A DNA stretch of 64,000 bases from Prevotellaceae bacterium HUN156 (GCA_900119285.1 FPIT01000008.1:199203-263202); one strand, 5' to 3'. Shown: positions 42,160 to 51,700, counted from the stretch's first letter. Notes: a model not told the origin generated them from the letters alone. A program made the numbers and translations.

Positions 42160-43524
42160 TTACTTGACTTTCTCAATCAGTTCTTCGGGAGTAACGAGGA
42201 ATTGTTCGCCGGTCTCCATATTCTTGAGGGTAACCTTCTGAGCGGCAATCTCATTGTCACCAGCAAGAACAACGAATGGAATCTGCTTGGCATTGGCATA
42301 CGACATCTGCTTCTTCATCTTGGCAGCATCGGGATAGAGCTCTGAACGGATACCACTTGCGCGTACCTTATTTAATATAGGCAGGCAATACTCGGTTTCC
42401 TTCTGACCAAAATTGATGAACAGCAGCTGGGTAGCGCTGACAGAATCCTTGGGATAGAGGTCGAGTGCATTGAGCACGTCGTAGATGCGGTCTACACCAA
42501 ACGAGATGCCGACACCAGAGAGTCCAGGCATACCGAAGATACCAGTGAGGTTGTCGTAACGACCACCACCAGAGATACTTCCCATAGGTGTGTCGAGGGC
42601 TTTCACCTCGAAGATGGCACCAGTATAGTAGCTCAAGCCACGAGCGAGTGTGAGGTCGAGCTGAATCTCATTGAACATTGAACATTGAGCATTGAGCATT
42701 GAAAGAATGTACTTGGTCTCCTCTACTCCCTTCAGGCCAGTCTCGCTTGAAGCAAGCACCTGAGCAATGGTTTCAAGCTTCTGCTCGTTGGTACCATCAA
42801 GCATGATGATGGGCTGCAGCTTCTCAATCTGCTCGTCGGTAAGACCATCTTCGCGCAATTCGGCATTGACATTGTCGATACCAATCTTATCGAGCTTGTC
42901 GATGGCTACGGTGATGTCGACAATCTTATCGGCTGCACCAATAACTTCGGCAATACCTGTAAGAATCTTGCGGTTGTTAATCTTAATCTGTACACGAACG
43001 CCAAAGCGTGAGAATACGGTGTCGACAATCTGCATGAGCTCTACCTCGTTGAGCAATGAGTCAGAGCCAACAACGTCGCCATCAAACTGATAGAACTCAC
43101 GATAGCGGCCTTTCTGTGGGCGGTCGGCACGCCATACGGGCTGTACCTGATAGCGCTTGAAGGGGAGCTGCAACTCCTCGCGGTGCATCACCACATAGCG
43201 GGCGAAGGGCACGGTGAGGTCGTAGCGCAGACCTTTCTCGCAGATTTTAGATGCGAGGCGCAGTGTGTTACGCTCTGTCAGTTCCTCATCGGTAGTCTTA
43301 TTGAGATAGTCTCCACTATTCAGAATCTTAAAGAGCAGCTTATCACCTTCCTCGCCATACTTACCCATCAGCGTTTGCAGGGTTTCCTGTGCAGGAGTTT
43401 CAATCTGCTGGAAGCCATAGAGCTCATAGACACTACGGATGGTATTGAAAATATAATTGCGCTTGGCCATCTCTACGGGGCCGAAGTCGCGTGTACCTTT
43501 AGGAATCGATGGTTTATTTGCCAT
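42160..43524 (-). CDS. hisS: Histidyl-tRNA synthetase
   Basis: It charges tRNA-His. 454 residues, class [10 protein letters not shown] at the N-terminus, motif 2 [26 protein letters not shown], the HisA/HisB motifs [15 protein letters not shown] and [16 protein letters not shown], and the anticodon domain at the end. A 7-base array encodes [13 protein letters not shown] within the catalytic domain just before [10 protein letters not shown], between motif 2 and motif 3, where it must be tolerated by the fold. It lies 12 bases after purA, probably the same operon. Promoter is upstream of fur. Confidence 0.97.
   Translation of the reverse strand: MANKPSIPKGTRDFGPVEMAKRNYIFNTIRSVYELYGFQQIETPAQETLQTLMGKYGEEGDKLLFKILNSGDYLNKTTDEELTERNTLRLASKICEKGLRYDLTVPFARYVVMHREELQLPFKRYQVQPVWRADRPQKGRYREFYQFDGDVVGSDSLLNEVELMQIVDTVFSRFGVRVQIKINNRKILTGIAEVIGAADKIVDITVAIDKLDKIGIDNVNAELREDGLTDEQIEKLQPIIMLDGTNEQKLETIAQVLASSETGLKGVEETKYILSMLNAQCSMFNEIQLDLTLARGLSYYTGAIFEVKALDTPMGSISGGGRYDNLTGIFGMPGLSGVGISFGVDRIYDVLNALDLYPKDSVSATQLLFINFGQKETEYCLPILNKVRASGIRSELYPDAAKMKKQMSYANAKQIPFVVLAGDNEIAAQKVTLKNMETGEQFLVTPEELIEKVK
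42670..42703. repeat. 7-base tandem array (ATTGAAC type) inside hisS
   Basis: ATTGAAC twice, ATTGAGC twice and ATTGAA. It encodes [11 protein letters not shown] close to the histidine-binding motif, and the frame is preserved. Confidence 0.88.
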
Positions 43525-43536
43525 TTACTTTTATCT

Positions 43537-44808
43537 TTACTTTCTCACGATAGTTTGTGCACGGTCGGGACCGATGCTGATAATCTTAATAGGTGTTTCG
43601 AGTTCTTTCTCCAGGAACTTGATATAGCTGCGGAATGCCTCAGGGAACTGGTCTTCTGAGGTGAACTGAGTCATATCAGTCTGCCAACCGGGAAGCTCCT
43701 GATAGATAGGCTCGATACCCTTCTCAATGTCATAGGGGAAATCGCGTGTCTCTACACCATTTACCTTATAGGCGGTGCAGGCCTTAATGGTGGCAAAGCC
43801 GTCGAGCACGTCGCTCTTCATCATGATGAGCTGGGTAACGCCATTGACCATGATGCTATAGCGCAGGGCAACGAGGTCGATCCAACCACAACGGCGCTCA
43901 CGACCGGTAACAGCACCGTACTCGTGGCCGAGGTCGCGAATCTGCTTGCCAGTCTCGTCGAACAGCTCTGTGGGGAAAGGACCAGCACCAACACGCGTGC
44001 AGTATGCCTTCATAATACCGTAAACCTCACCTATCTTATTAGGACCAATACCCAAACCAGTGCAAGCACCTGCACAGATGGTATTGCTGGAGGTTACGAA
44101 AGGATATGAGCCGAAGTCTACATCGAGCATCGTGCCCTGAGCTCCCTCACAAAGGATGCTCTTGCCTGAGCGCAATACCTGATTGATTTCGTGCTCTGAA
44201 TCTACGAGGTGGAACTGGCGGAGATACTCGATGCCCTCCATCCAATGCTTCTCTACCTCAGTGATATCATACTCAAAATTAAGTGACTTCAGGATAGCCT
44301 CGTGGCGAGCCTTGGCAGCAGCGTATTTCTCCTCAAAATTATCGAGGATATCACCTACGCGAAGACCAGTACGGCTAACCTTATCGGTATAGGTAGGACC
44401 AATGCCCTTGCCGGTGGTGCCAACCTTGTTCTTACCCTTCTGAGCCTCATAGGCTGCATCGAGCACACGGTGGGTAGGCATAATGAGATGGGCCTTCTTT
44501 GAGATATGCAGGCGCTCCTTCAGTTCATGACCACTGGCCTCAAGTGCCTTAGCCTCCTCCATAAACAAATCTGGAGCAAGCACAACACCATTACCAATGA
44601 TATTCACCTTACCACCCTGGAAAATACCAGAGGGGATAGAACGGAGCACATACTTCTGGCCTTCAAACTCCAGTGTATGGCCGGCATTAGGACCACCCTG
44701 AAAACGGGCAACCACATCGTACTGGGGAGTCAATACGTCGACTACCTTTCCCTTTCCTTCGTCGCCCCACTGCAAACCGAGCAGGACATCAACTTTACCT
44801 TGATTCAT
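43537..44808 (-). CDS. purA: Adenylosuccinate synthetase
   Basis: It converts IMP, aspartate and GTP to adenylosuccinate, the first committed step to AMP. The 423 residues have the N-terminal GLQWGDEGKGKVVDVL P-loop-like motif, GGPNAGHTL, GTTGKGIGPTYTDKVSR and the late TGRERRCGWIDLVALRYS. Its ATG overlaps the stop of the Fur-family gene by one base, so the two are translationally coupled; hisS follows. The link of a metal-responsive regulator with purA is only positional. Confidence 0.97.
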   Translation of the reverse strand: MNQGKVDVLLGLQWGDEGKGKVVDVLTPQYDVVARFQGGPNAGHTLEFEGQKYVLRSIPSGIFQGGKVNIIGNGVVLAPDLFMEEAKALEASGHELKERLHISKKAHLIMPTHRVLDAAYEAQKGKNKVGTTGKGIGPTYTDKVSRTGLRVGDILDNFEEKYAAAKARHEAILKSLNFEYDITEVEKHWMEGIEYLRQFHLVDSEHEINQVLRSGKSILCEGAQGTMLDVDFGSYPFVTSSNTICAGACTGLGIGPNKIGEVYGIMKAYCTRVGAGPFPTELFDETGKQIRDLGHEYGAVTGRERRCGWIDLVALRYSIMVNGVTQLIMMKSDVLDGFATIKACTAYKVNGVETRDFPYDIEKGIEPIYQELPGWQTDMTQFTSEDQFPEAFRSYIKFLEKELETPIKIISIGPDRAQTIVRK

Positions 44809-45308
44809 TATTTCTTATTTGGTTTCTGAATATTTTTCTTGTTTTTGGTTTCTGCACGACGTCTCAGCTTTGCCTGACAACTACTACAGATGCCGTAGAC
44901 ATAGAGCGTGAAGCCATCCTTGCGGAAGCGGCGTGTAGGCATACTTTCTATGGCCTCATTGACCTGTGGCGACTTCACCTCAGTAACCTTGCCGCACATG
45001 GTGCATATCTGATGGCAGTGGCTATTATTGTCATAGCAAGCCTCATACTTAGTCGTGGACTGAAAGCGATGGCGCACCACTAAGCGCAGCTCCACGAAGA
45101 GCCGCAGGGTGTTGTAAAGTGTAGCACGGCTCACGGGGAAATTATATTCGATGCTAAGCTTATCGCTTAGTTCCTCCAATGAGAAATGCCCGCTGAAGCT
45201 ATACACCGCATCAAGGATGGTGAAGCGCTCGGGCGTCTTTCTGTGCTGGTTCAATTCTAAATAGCCGGTCAGGATATTCTTGACCGTTGCCTTGACGTTT
45301 TCTCTCAT
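44808..45308 (-). CDS. Fur-family metalloregulator
   Basis: A 166-residue DNA-binding regulator of the Fur/Zur/PerR family. The winged helix is at about residues 20-85 (HFSLEELSDKLSIEYNFPVSRATLYNTLRLFVE), followed by the metal-site HCHQICTMCGKVTEV and a second CxxC at GICSSCQAKLRR, the structural zinc pair. The C-terminus is Lys/Arg-rich (ETKNKKNIQKPNKK). Which metal it senses is not readable here; the double CxxC fits PerR- or Zur-type folding. Its promoter, TAATTTTG on the minus strand (45346-45339), stands upstream of a probable fur-purA-hisS operon. Closest paralogues are not in the window. Confidence 0.87.
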   Translation of the reverse strand: MRENVKATVKNILTGYLELNQHRKTPERFTILDAVYSFSGHFSLEELSDKLSIEYNFPVSRATLYNTLRLFVELRLVVRHRFQSTTKYEACYDNNSHCHQICTMCGKVTEVKSPQVNEAIESMPTRRFRKDGFTLYVYGICSSCQAKLRRRAETKNKKNIQKPNKK

Positions 45309-45338
45309 TTTATGTGGTTAGACTGGTTTAAAACCGCA

Positions 45339-45346
45339 CAAAATTA
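45339..45346 (-). promoter_or_regulatory. -7 element of the fur-purA-hisS transcript
   Basis: TAATTTTG on the minus strand (CAAAATTA on plus), 31 bases before the fur ATG. Confidence 0.6.
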
Positions 45347-45378
45347 CTATTTTTTTGTGAGAATCGGGCAATAATTAT

Positions 45379-46038
45379 TTAAAAAAGTTCTAAATTGATG
45401 CTTTTCAATGCACTTTTAGCCATTCGCTCATAAACCAGTCCGAGTTCGGCAAAGCGATAGGCGCTCTGCATAGCAGCCTTGCGCACAGAGGCATGGGGGC
45501 CCTGCAGGGCAGCAAGCATCTGGTCGAGATACTCGTTGATGCCTCGTTCATTGGGTTCCTGACGATTCATAAACAGGCGACTAAGTACATGGAAACCACA
45601 CAGTTGGTCGTACTCTTTATCTGAGGCAATCCACTGGTACGCTTTCTCTGGAGCATAGGGCAGATATTGCCACAGGTTGAAAGCAGCCTGCTCAGCAATC
45701 TCTTGCGAGGGTATCTGCTCCATCCAGATGTCAACAACCTCGGGCAGTATCTCGTTGGCAGGCATCAGCAGTGTGGCCAGTATCTTACACTCGCGCACAT
45801 TCTCCTTCCACAATGCGATGGAAAGGTCGTACAATGTAAACATTGAACATTGAACATTGAACATTGGACTATCTTTGATTTCCTGTGCTTTTTCCTGCAA
45901 GCGAGGGAGAGTGGCACCCCAATTGAGATGATAGTTCAGGCCTTTGTCGCGCATAGACTGCGCCACAGCACCATCCATCATCTGACGAAAAGACTGCTTT
46001 AACTCCTTAATATATTGTTGTAATTCGGGATTCATCAT
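45379..46038 (-). CDS. HEAT-repeat DNA alkylation repair-like protein
   Basis: A 219-residue all-helical protein with ALK/AlkD-type HEAT repeats (FRQMMDGAVAQSMRDKGLNYHLNWGATLPRL, QEIAEQAAFNLWQYLP, EYDQLCGFHVLSRLF). PF08713 members remove alkylated bases or act as scaffolds. The AlkD catalytic Asp/Glu positions are not obvious here, so enzymatic activity is uncertain. A 7-base array inserts SPMFNVQCSMFT after about residue 55. The start overlaps the DPP III-like gene stop by four bases, so the AraC, DPP III and HEAT genes form one coupled operon. Confidence 0.75.
   Translation of the reverse strand: MMNPELQQYIKELKQSFRQMMDGAVAQSMRDKGLNYHLNWGATLPRLQEKAQEIKDSPMFNVQCSMFTLYDLSIALWKENVRECKILATLLMPANEILPEVVDIWMEQIPSQEIAEQAAFNLWQYLPYAPEKAYQWIASDKEYDQLCGFHVLSRLFMNRQEPNERGINEYLDQMLAALQGPHASVRKAAMQSAYRFAELGLVYERMAKSALKSINLELF
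45839..45866. repeat. 7-base tandem array (AACATTG type) inside the HEAT-repeat gene
   Basis: Four exact AACATTG units encode MFNVQCSMF in frame. The unit is the reverse complement of the TTCAATG-type array at 4507-4534. Confidence 0.9.
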
Positions 46039-48011
46039 ATCAGTGTAGCATATTCAGAGCTATAGCGCAGCATCTGGTGGGCATAGCTCTCTGAGTAGGT
46101 GACAAGAATGTCGGCTATCTTACCATCAGCATCATAGACGGGTGTCATCTGCGGATTGATAAAACCCTTATAGGGCGCAAGGTTCAACTTCTTATAGCGT
46201 TCCAGCACCTCGGCATGAAGATTGGCATCCACCTTCACGGCATAACACTCAACCAACTGGCGGGCTGCATCGAAGTCACCCTCACTCTTAATGCGCTGTA
46301 TCTCTGCCAGCAAGCGGGCAAAGAGTTGACGCAAAGCCTCATAGTCAGTAATGCGGACATAGGTTTTACCTTCACACTTCTCCAACTTGATAACGCCATC
46401 GCCCTGCTCATAACACCAATGGGCTATCAAAGCACGATTGCGCATGTGAGCCTCCTCTATCTGATTGCCAGGAGTGATGCGAATCAGTTGCGTCATCAAG
46501 CCATTCATGATGTAGCTATAATACTGAGCCTTATATGCCTCATCATTAGGCAACAATCCCAGTTCAACTAACTTATGGTCAGCAATATAGTAGAGCCCGA
46601 AGAGGTCGGCACGAGCTTCCTCAATGGTATTGCCGTATGCTTTCAGCGCATCAGGATCAGTACCAGGCAGTAGCTGTCCGCTACCATGTCCCAAGCACTC
46701 ATGGAGGTCGGTATGTAGGTCATCGCAGGCATCAGCATATTTATCTATGAGTGCCAGCGTCTCTTTATCCACAACGAATTCCTCTTTGAAGCCATTGCCA
46801 TGAGCAGCTTTATTATAGGCATCGGTGATATTAGATATCGTGATGCTCTTGCTACCATGCTCGGCACGTATCCAATCGGCATTGGGCAGATTGATGCCTA
46901 TAGCCGTTGAGGGATATTCATCGCCACCCAGCATCGCGGCACAAATGGCATTAGCAGTAACGCCCTTCACCTGTGGCTTGCGGAAGCGAGGATCTACAGG
47001 CGAATGGTCTTCAAACCACTGCGCATTCTTACTGATAGCTTGTGTGCGCTTAGTAGCCTCAAGGTCTTTATATTCTACGATGCCTTCCCACGAGCCTTTC
47101 AGTCCTAAGGGGTCACCATATACTTCTATGAAACCGTTGACAAAGTCTATCCTACCCTCATGTTCGCCTACCCACTCGATGCAGTAGTCGTTAAACACCT
47201 GGAGGTCGCCCGTTTGATAATATTTTATGAGCAGACTGATTACACGCTGCTGGCGAGGATTCTCAGCAACAGCCAACGCCTTCTCCAGCCAATAGACGAT
47301 GTGGCGGATGGTATTGCCATAGCGACCATCAGCCTTCCACACCTCTTCACGAATAGTATCACCCTCTTTCACAAGAGTAGAGTTCAATCCGTAAGAAACG
47401 GGAGCAGGATTGCCTGCATCAGCTGCTTTTTGTTGGGCATAAAACGTCTCAGCCTCCTCTTGCGTTACTCCATCATAGAAGTTGCAAGCAGAAGTCTGTA
47501 TCAGGTCTTCGCCATCAGCCTTATTGACGCGCTTGGGTAATACCGTAGGATCGAAAATGACAGGAAATAGCTCATCGCACATCTGCTCTACCGTTTCACC
47601 AGAGCGCAGCGGCAACTTACGAGCATCAACTTGCATCAAGGCACGACGCAGAAAGTCGGCACTGAATGCTGGCTGAAACTTCTCGGAACCATAATGATGA
47701 TAGATACCGTTAGAGAACCAGATGCGCTTGAGATAGACCTCCATAGCACGGAAGTCATCGCAGTCGTGATCAACGGTCATATCATCATAAATAACCTCCA
47801 ACATCTTACGGATGCGGAGGTTGTATTTTCCAAACTGGTCGAAGGTGATATCACGCCCATAGAGCGTTGCCTTCGACAAATAATAAATTAACTCTTTCTG
47901 CAACAAAGACAATTGCTCAAACCCGTTCAAACGGTATCTGAGCAATTGAATGTCCGCAAAACGTTCTCCGACATAGTCGAAGTTTTTCACACGCCCTTCC
48001 GATATATTCAT
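46035..48011 (-). CDS. Dipeptidyl-peptidase III-like metallopeptidase (M49)
   Basis: A 658-residue zinc metallopeptidase. The M49 site appears as HECLGHGSGQL (canonical HELLGHGSGKL) with the second motif NTIEEARADLFGLYYIAD (canonical EECRAE-like), which carries the third zinc ligand. DPP III releases dipeptides from oligopeptides in the cytosol; no signal peptide is present here, matching that location. It overlaps the regulator upstream and the HEAT gene downstream by four bases each. Whether the variant ECL and EAR residues change specificity is unknown. Confidence 0.87.
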   Translation of the reverse strand: MNISEGRVKNFDYVGERFADIQLLRYRLNGFEQLSLLQKELIYYLSKATLYGRDITFDQFGKYNLRIRKMLEVIYDDMTVDHDCDDFRAMEVYLKRIWFSNGIYHHYGSEKFQPAFSADFLRRALMQVDARKLPLRSGETVEQMCDELFPVIFDPTVLPKRVNKADGEDLIQTSACNFYDGVTQEEAETFYAQQKAADAGNPAPVSYGLNSTLVKEGDTIREEVWKADGRYGNTIRHIVYWLEKALAVAENPRQQRVISLLIKYYQTGDLQVFNDYCIEWVGEHEGRIDFVNGFIEVYGDPLGLKGSWEGIVEYKDLEATKRTQAISKNAQWFEDHSPVDPRFRKPQVKGVTANAICAAMLGGDEYPSTAIGINLPNADWIRAEHGSKSITISNITDAYNKAAHGNGFKEEFVVDKETLALIDKYADACDDLHTDLHECLGHGSGQLLPGTDPDALKAYGNTIEEARADLFGLYYIADHKLVELGLLPNDEAYKAQYYSYIMNGLMTQLIRITPGNQIEEAHMRNRALIAHWCYEQGDGVIKLEKCEGKTYVRITDYEALRQLFARLLAEIQRIKSEGDFDAARQLVECYAVKVDANLHAEVLERYKKLNLAPYKGFINPQMTPVYDADGKIADILVTYSESYAHQMLRYSSEYATLI

Positions 48012-48469
48012 TTTGAAGAGGACTTTTTCTCTGCCTTTACTTTCTCTGCAGGATGCTGAGCAAGATGCTGCAGGCGATATTCGCGAGGTGTCATGCGCAT
48101 CAGTTTGTAGAAAGAAGCGTAGAACGACTGACGATTAGCGAAACCAACCATGTCACTAACTTCTTCCATGCGCAAACTTTGATACCTGCGATCAACCAAA
48201 ATGGCCATCGCCTCTTCGATTCGGAACTTGTTGATGAATGAAGTATAGTTCATGTGGAAGCGAACATTCACAACCGCAGAAATGTAACGAGTGTTTGTAC
48301 CTAAATCCTCGGCAAGCTTCTTGGCAGAATAATCCTTATCCTTATACTTCTTTTGCATGACGATGATGTTCAGGATCTTCTCCTTCATCTCGTCCATCAA
48401 CTTAGGGCTGACGAGACTGCGATAAGCGGCCTCCTTCTCTTTTTTCTCTGTAATATTATACTTTGCCAT
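48008..48469 (-). CDS. Short AraC-type HTH regulator
   Basis: A 153-residue protein with a double helix-turn-helix of AraC type at about residues 30-130: YSAKKLAEDLGTNTRYISAVVN then RIEEAMAILVDR and MEEVSDMVGFANRQSFYASFYKLMRMTPREYR. It has no separate ligand domain. The promoter CAAAAATA (minus -7 at 48513-48506) is divergent from that of the plus-strand flavoprotein gene. It is first in the DPP III/HEAT operon, so it probably regulates that operon and perhaps the divergent gene. Confidence 0.85.
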   Translation of the reverse strand: MAKYNITEKKEKEAAYRSLVSPKLMDEMKEKILNIIVMQKKYKDKDYSAKKLAEDLGTNTRYISAVVNVRFHMNYTSFINKFRIEEAMAILVDRRYQSLRMEEVSDMVGFANRQSFYASFYKLMRMTPREYRLQHLAQHPAEKVKAEKKSSSK

Positions 48470-48505
48470 ACCCTTAAAACTATATTTTTCATATTATTTC
48501 AAGTG

Positions 48506-48564
48506 CAAAAATACAAAAAAAAATAATATGTTGCCATTTTTTTCCAAAAAAAATAGTAATTTTG
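48506..48564. promoter_or_regulatory. Divergent promoters of the AraC-type and EFR1-type genes
   Basis: Minus strand TATTTTTG (48513-48506) for the regulator; plus strand TAATTTTG (48557-48564) for the gene at 48581, where the leader is only about 10 bases. Confidence 0.65.
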
Positions 48565-48580
48565 TAGAAATTTATGATTT

Positions 48581-49351
48581 ATGATACTATATTTCTCCGG
48601 AACAGGCAATACAAAATGGGTTGCAGAACATCTTTCTGACGCGACAAACGACACCATTTTCAGCATCCCTGACGAGCTAAAAAAGGGAACGCTTCATTAT
48701 ACACTAAAAGACTATGAACGATTGGGCATTTGCTTCCCTACTCATGGTTGGCAACCGCCTCATATAGTGCGTGATTTTCTGCGTCGTGCCACTTTCGAGA
48801 ACGTACGTTACCTATATGCTGTGACCACCTGTGGCGATAACATAGGCTATGCAATGAGCATTCTTCGAAAAGAGCTGCACCACAAAGGTTTGTCATTAGA
48901 CGCTGCATTTGCCGTTGTGATGCCTGAGTCGAATGTTTGTTTCTCTTTTCTCCATCTCGACACTCCAGAGTCAGAGGCTCGAAAGATAGAGGCTGCACGT
49001 CAGCGAATGCCCCATATTTGCAAACTCGTCAAACAGAAAGCTAGTGGCATAGAAGAATTGGTGAAGGGCGCAATACCCTTTACCTACACTTACATAATTG
49101 GCGGATTCTACAACAAGCATCTGATCACCGACGAGAAGTTCTGGGTAGATATAGATAAGTGCATCCAATGCGGACTATGTGCTAAGCGGTGTCCTGTTGA
49201 CGACATTGAAGGATTGCCGCCACACTGGAAACACAACGGAAGTTGTACGAATTGCCTTGCCTGCTACCACTATTGTCCCACACACGCCATCCATTGGGGC
49301 AGCATGCAGCGCGGACAATACTATTTTAATAAACGCGAGGACCAAAAATAG
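48581..49351 (+). CDS. EFR1-family flavodoxin-ferredoxin protein
   Basis: A 256-residue redox protein: an N-terminal flavodoxin-like domain (ILYFSGTGNTKWVAEHL binds the FMN phosphate) and a C-terminal di-cluster ferredoxin domain, with CIQCGLCAKRCPVDDI and CTNCLACYHYCPTHAI for two [4Fe-4S] centres. This is the EFR1 (flavodoxin-ferredoxin fusion) family found in anaerobes. Partner and substrate are unknown. Its 3' end overlaps the convergent YggS-type gene by 26 bases, with no terminator between them. Confidence 0.88.
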   Translation: MILYFSGTGNTKWVAEHLSDATNDTIFSIPDELKKGTLHYTLKDYERLGICFPTHGWQPPHIVRDFLRRATFENVRYLYAVTTCGDNIGYAMSILRKELHHKGLSLDAAFAVVMPESNVCFSFLHLDTPESEARKIEAARQRMPHICKLVKQKASGIEELVKGAIPFTYTYIIGGFYNKHLITDEKFWVDIDKCIQCGLCAKRCPVDDIEGLPPHWKHNGSCTNCLACYHYCPTHAIHWGSMQRGQYYFNKREDQK

Positions 49352-50003
49352 TAGTTCCCACACGTACCATAGTAGAACCTTCCTCTACGGCTATCGGATA
49401 GTCGTGGCTCATTCCCCATGAGCGTTCGCAGAAGTAATCCTTATCTGCAAAATACTGAGTTTTCACCTCATCGAAGAGACTTCTTGCCAAGCGGAATTCG
49501 CTACGAATCTGTTCCATATCATCCACAAAGGATGCCATCATCATCAGACCGCAGATGCGCACGTGACTAAATTCACGCCACTCACCATCAGCCAACAATT
49601 GACGAAGGGCATCAGGAGTAAGACCGTATTTTGTTTCTTCCTCGGCAATATGCAGTTCCAACAGTACATCTATGACGCGATTGCACTTAGCTGCCTGCTT
49701 GTCGATTTCCTTCAAGAGTTTCAGTGAATCAACAGCTTCAATCATCGTGACATAAGGTGCGATATACTTCACCTTATTTGTCTGCAGATGACCGATAAAG
49801 TGCCACTGAATATCCTGAGGTAAAGTCTCATGTTTCAGGCGCAACTCCTGTTCATGGCTCTCACCAAAGATGCGCTGTCCTTCTTCGTATGCTGCCTCGA
49901 TGTACTCATTGGGGTGATACTTAGAGATAGCCACAAGGCGTACGCCCTGTGGCAGATGGGATAACACTCCGTGCAGTTTTCCTTTGACGTCGTAATCAAT
50001 CAC
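49326..50003 (-). CDS. YggS/PLPBP-type pyridoxal phosphate-binding protein
   Basis: A 225-residue PLP-binding protein of the YggS/PROSC family, which is involved in PLP homeostasis. The PLP lysine is in VAISKYHPNEYIEAAYEEGQR, about residue 30, and the family motif IFGESHEQELRLKHE follows. The later GLMMMASF and MSHDYPIAVEEGSTMVRVGTTIFG give the phosphate site. The start overlaps the DUF4494 gene stop by four bases, so it is coupled to it. No catalytic activity is assigned to this family. Confidence 0.92.
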   Translation of the reverse strand: MIDYDVKGKLHGVLSHLPQGVRLVAISKYHPNEYIEAAYEEGQRIFGESHEQELRLKHETLPQDIQWHFIGHLQTNKVKYIAPYVTMIEAVDSLKLLKEIDKQAAKCNRVIDVLLELHIAEEETKYGLTPDALRQLLADGEWREFSHVRICGLMMMASFVDDMEQIRSEFRLARSLFDEVKTQYFADKDYFCERSWGMSHDYPIAVEEGSTMVRVGTTIFGPRVY

Positions 50004-50482
50004 TGCTGTTCGTATTCTGGTTTATCGTCCTGCTTATTCTTACCGTATTCGAAGACATCCATCAGTGTGGTCTCGGCAACAGAAGCGATGACATAGTCAA
50101 TCATCGTACCGCCCATCACTTCATCGACATTCTTCACAGCACCATTCAGTGTGCCAGCTTGTACGAGATAGTTGACATTAGAGCGTTTTTCCTTCTCTGT
50201 CTTCTCATCGATAGTGATAAACTGCAGTTTGCACTTATACCAACGATCTGCCATTTCCTCGTCAGAGAAGAAAATCTCGCCATAAGGAGCAATCTTAATA
50301 TCTTTTACAGTGAATTCACCACTGATATAACTTGACATCTCTTCCATAATGCGCTTCTCGGCCTCTGTAAAGCTGAGAGCATCTACTACGTAGTTTTCTG
50401 TTACTTTCTTCTGCAAGCCGTCTTCCATTACCTTTTCATAGGCAATCTTGCATTCAAACCATGTTGCTGTTCTTGATCTCAT
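50000..50482 (-). CDS. DUF4494 protein
   Basis: A 160-residue cytosolic protein matching the Bacteroidota-restricted DUF4494 family in length and motifs (WFECKIAYEKVMEDGLQKKV, FTEAEKRIMEEM, DRWYKCKLQFITIDEKTEKEK). It has no signal peptide, no hydrophobic segment and no catalytic signature. It follows the pseudokinase gene by 3 bases and overlaps the YggS-type gene by four, so all three belong to one operon. The function is not known to me. Confidence 0.85.
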   Translation of the reverse strand: MRSRTATWFECKIAYEKVMEDGLQKKVTENYVVDALSFTEAEKRIMEEMSSYISGEFTVKDIKIAPYGEIFFSDEEMADRWYKCKLQFITIDEKTEKEKRSNVNYLVQAGTLNGAVKNVDEVMGGTMIDYVIASVAETTLMDVFEYGKNKQDDKPEYEQQ

Positions 50483-50485
50483 TGA

Positions 50486-51700
50486 TTATTTTTTCTTTAA
50501 TTGTTGTTTCTTCTCATTCGTAATTCGGTCGATGATCTCACTGGCTATGAGTTGTGAGCGCTCAAGCGTAAGACCAGCTTCTTCGCCCATTTTCTGTTGC
50601 ACCTTCATCAATTCATCGATGGTGGCCTGACTCTCAGCCATAAAGCGTTTCTCCGAACTACTCATATAGTCCTTATTATATATCTTCGAGAGGATGCGGT
50701 CTGCCTCCTTCTCGTAGTTCTTGCGGAATATTTCCTCAGCCTTAGCCTGATATTCGCGATGCACTTCCATATCTTCCTCCGTGAGCGAGTCTGCATTGAC
50801 AACGCCCAAATCCTCTGGATTGAAGCCATCGTCTATCAAATCGTCGGTAGCCTGACGCGGCACAGGTTTCACATATTCTACCTTGAGAGGCTCTGGCACT
50901 AACTCCAGATAAACCTCAAAGGCAATCAGCGCTATGACTATAGCTGCAAGCAACATATAAGCCGAATGCACCACGTGGCGACGAGCATGAACAGCCTTCA
51001 ATAAGTCCTTGGGCGTATCATAGCGGTCTTCTGGCATCTCACTGGTAGCACGCTTCAGTGCTTTCTTATACTCCATCGTCATCTCGGTATGCTCAAAGAT
51101 GGTCTCCATGAACTTACCTATAGAATAGACATCACAGCGCTCATCAATTGTACCATGATCCAACACCTCAGGAGCAACAAAAACGGCATCATCGCCATAG
51201 AAGGCTCGTTGGTCGTCCATTGCCAAATAGTAAGAACCATGACTGAGCAACATAATAGCGTGATCACCCTTACGCACCAGTACACTCTTGGGCGAATAAC
51301 AAACATGCTTAATGCCCTGACTGTGGAGATAAGTCGTAATATCAACCAATGCCTGCAGCGTATTTTCCACAAAGTCCTTTTCTGCTACTACCGATGGATT
51401 CTCACTGAGCAACTGTTCCATTGACATAAAGACACCAGGCTCCAATTCCAATTGAGTCACTTCGCCTTTATTCTCTACTGGCGAGAAATGCAACTGATAG
51501 CGGTTCTGCAGAATTTTATTCCGCTCACACTCAGCCTTCAATGCTTCAGAGAATATTATGCTATGGTTCAGTTCAGGACGAATAGCCACTATTCCATGAT
51601 ACTTCCCGTCATGCTGAATACGATAGTATTCACCAATCGGAAGACGGGATTTATTGAGTTTCCCATCATTCTTGGCAGCCAGCATTTCTTCGTAGTTCAT
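50486..51700 (-). CDS. Membrane-anchored eukaryotic-like pseudokinase
   Basis: A 404-residue protein from ATG 51700. Residues 1-240 form a degenerate protein-kinase fold. The catalytic-loop region is SQGIKHVCYSPKSVLV, where HRD is HVC and the loop Asn is Ser. DFG is replaced by LLSHGS, and the beta-3 Lys appears as Arg in VAIRPEL. APEVL and the DVYSIG helix are present. One transmembrane segment follows (about 247-265, YMLLAAIVIALIAFEVYL) and a Glu/Lys-rich, probably periplasmic helical domain of some 135 residues. It heads the DUF4494/YggS operon. Kinase activity is unlikely; binding or scaffolding is inferred. Confidence 0.8.
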   Translation of the reverse strand: MNYEEMLAAKNDGKLNKSRLPIGEYYRIQHDGKYHGIVAIRPELNHSIIFSEALKAECERNKILQNRYQLHFSPVENKGEVTQLELEPGVFMSMEQLLSENPSVVAEKDFVENTLQALVDITTYLHSQGIKHVCYSPKSVLVRKGDHAIMLLSHGSYYLAMDDQRAFYGDDAVFVAPEVLDHGTIDERCDVYSIGKFMETIFEHTEMTMEYKKALKRATSEMPEDRYDTPKDLLKAVHARRHVVHSAYMLLAAIVIALIAFEVYLELVPEPLKVEYVKPVPRQATDDLIDDGFNPEDLGVVNADSLTEEDMEVHREYQAKAEEIFRKNYEKEADRILSKIYNKDYMSSSEKRFMAESQATIDELMKVQQKMGEEAGLTLERSQLIASEIIDRITNEKKQQLKKK

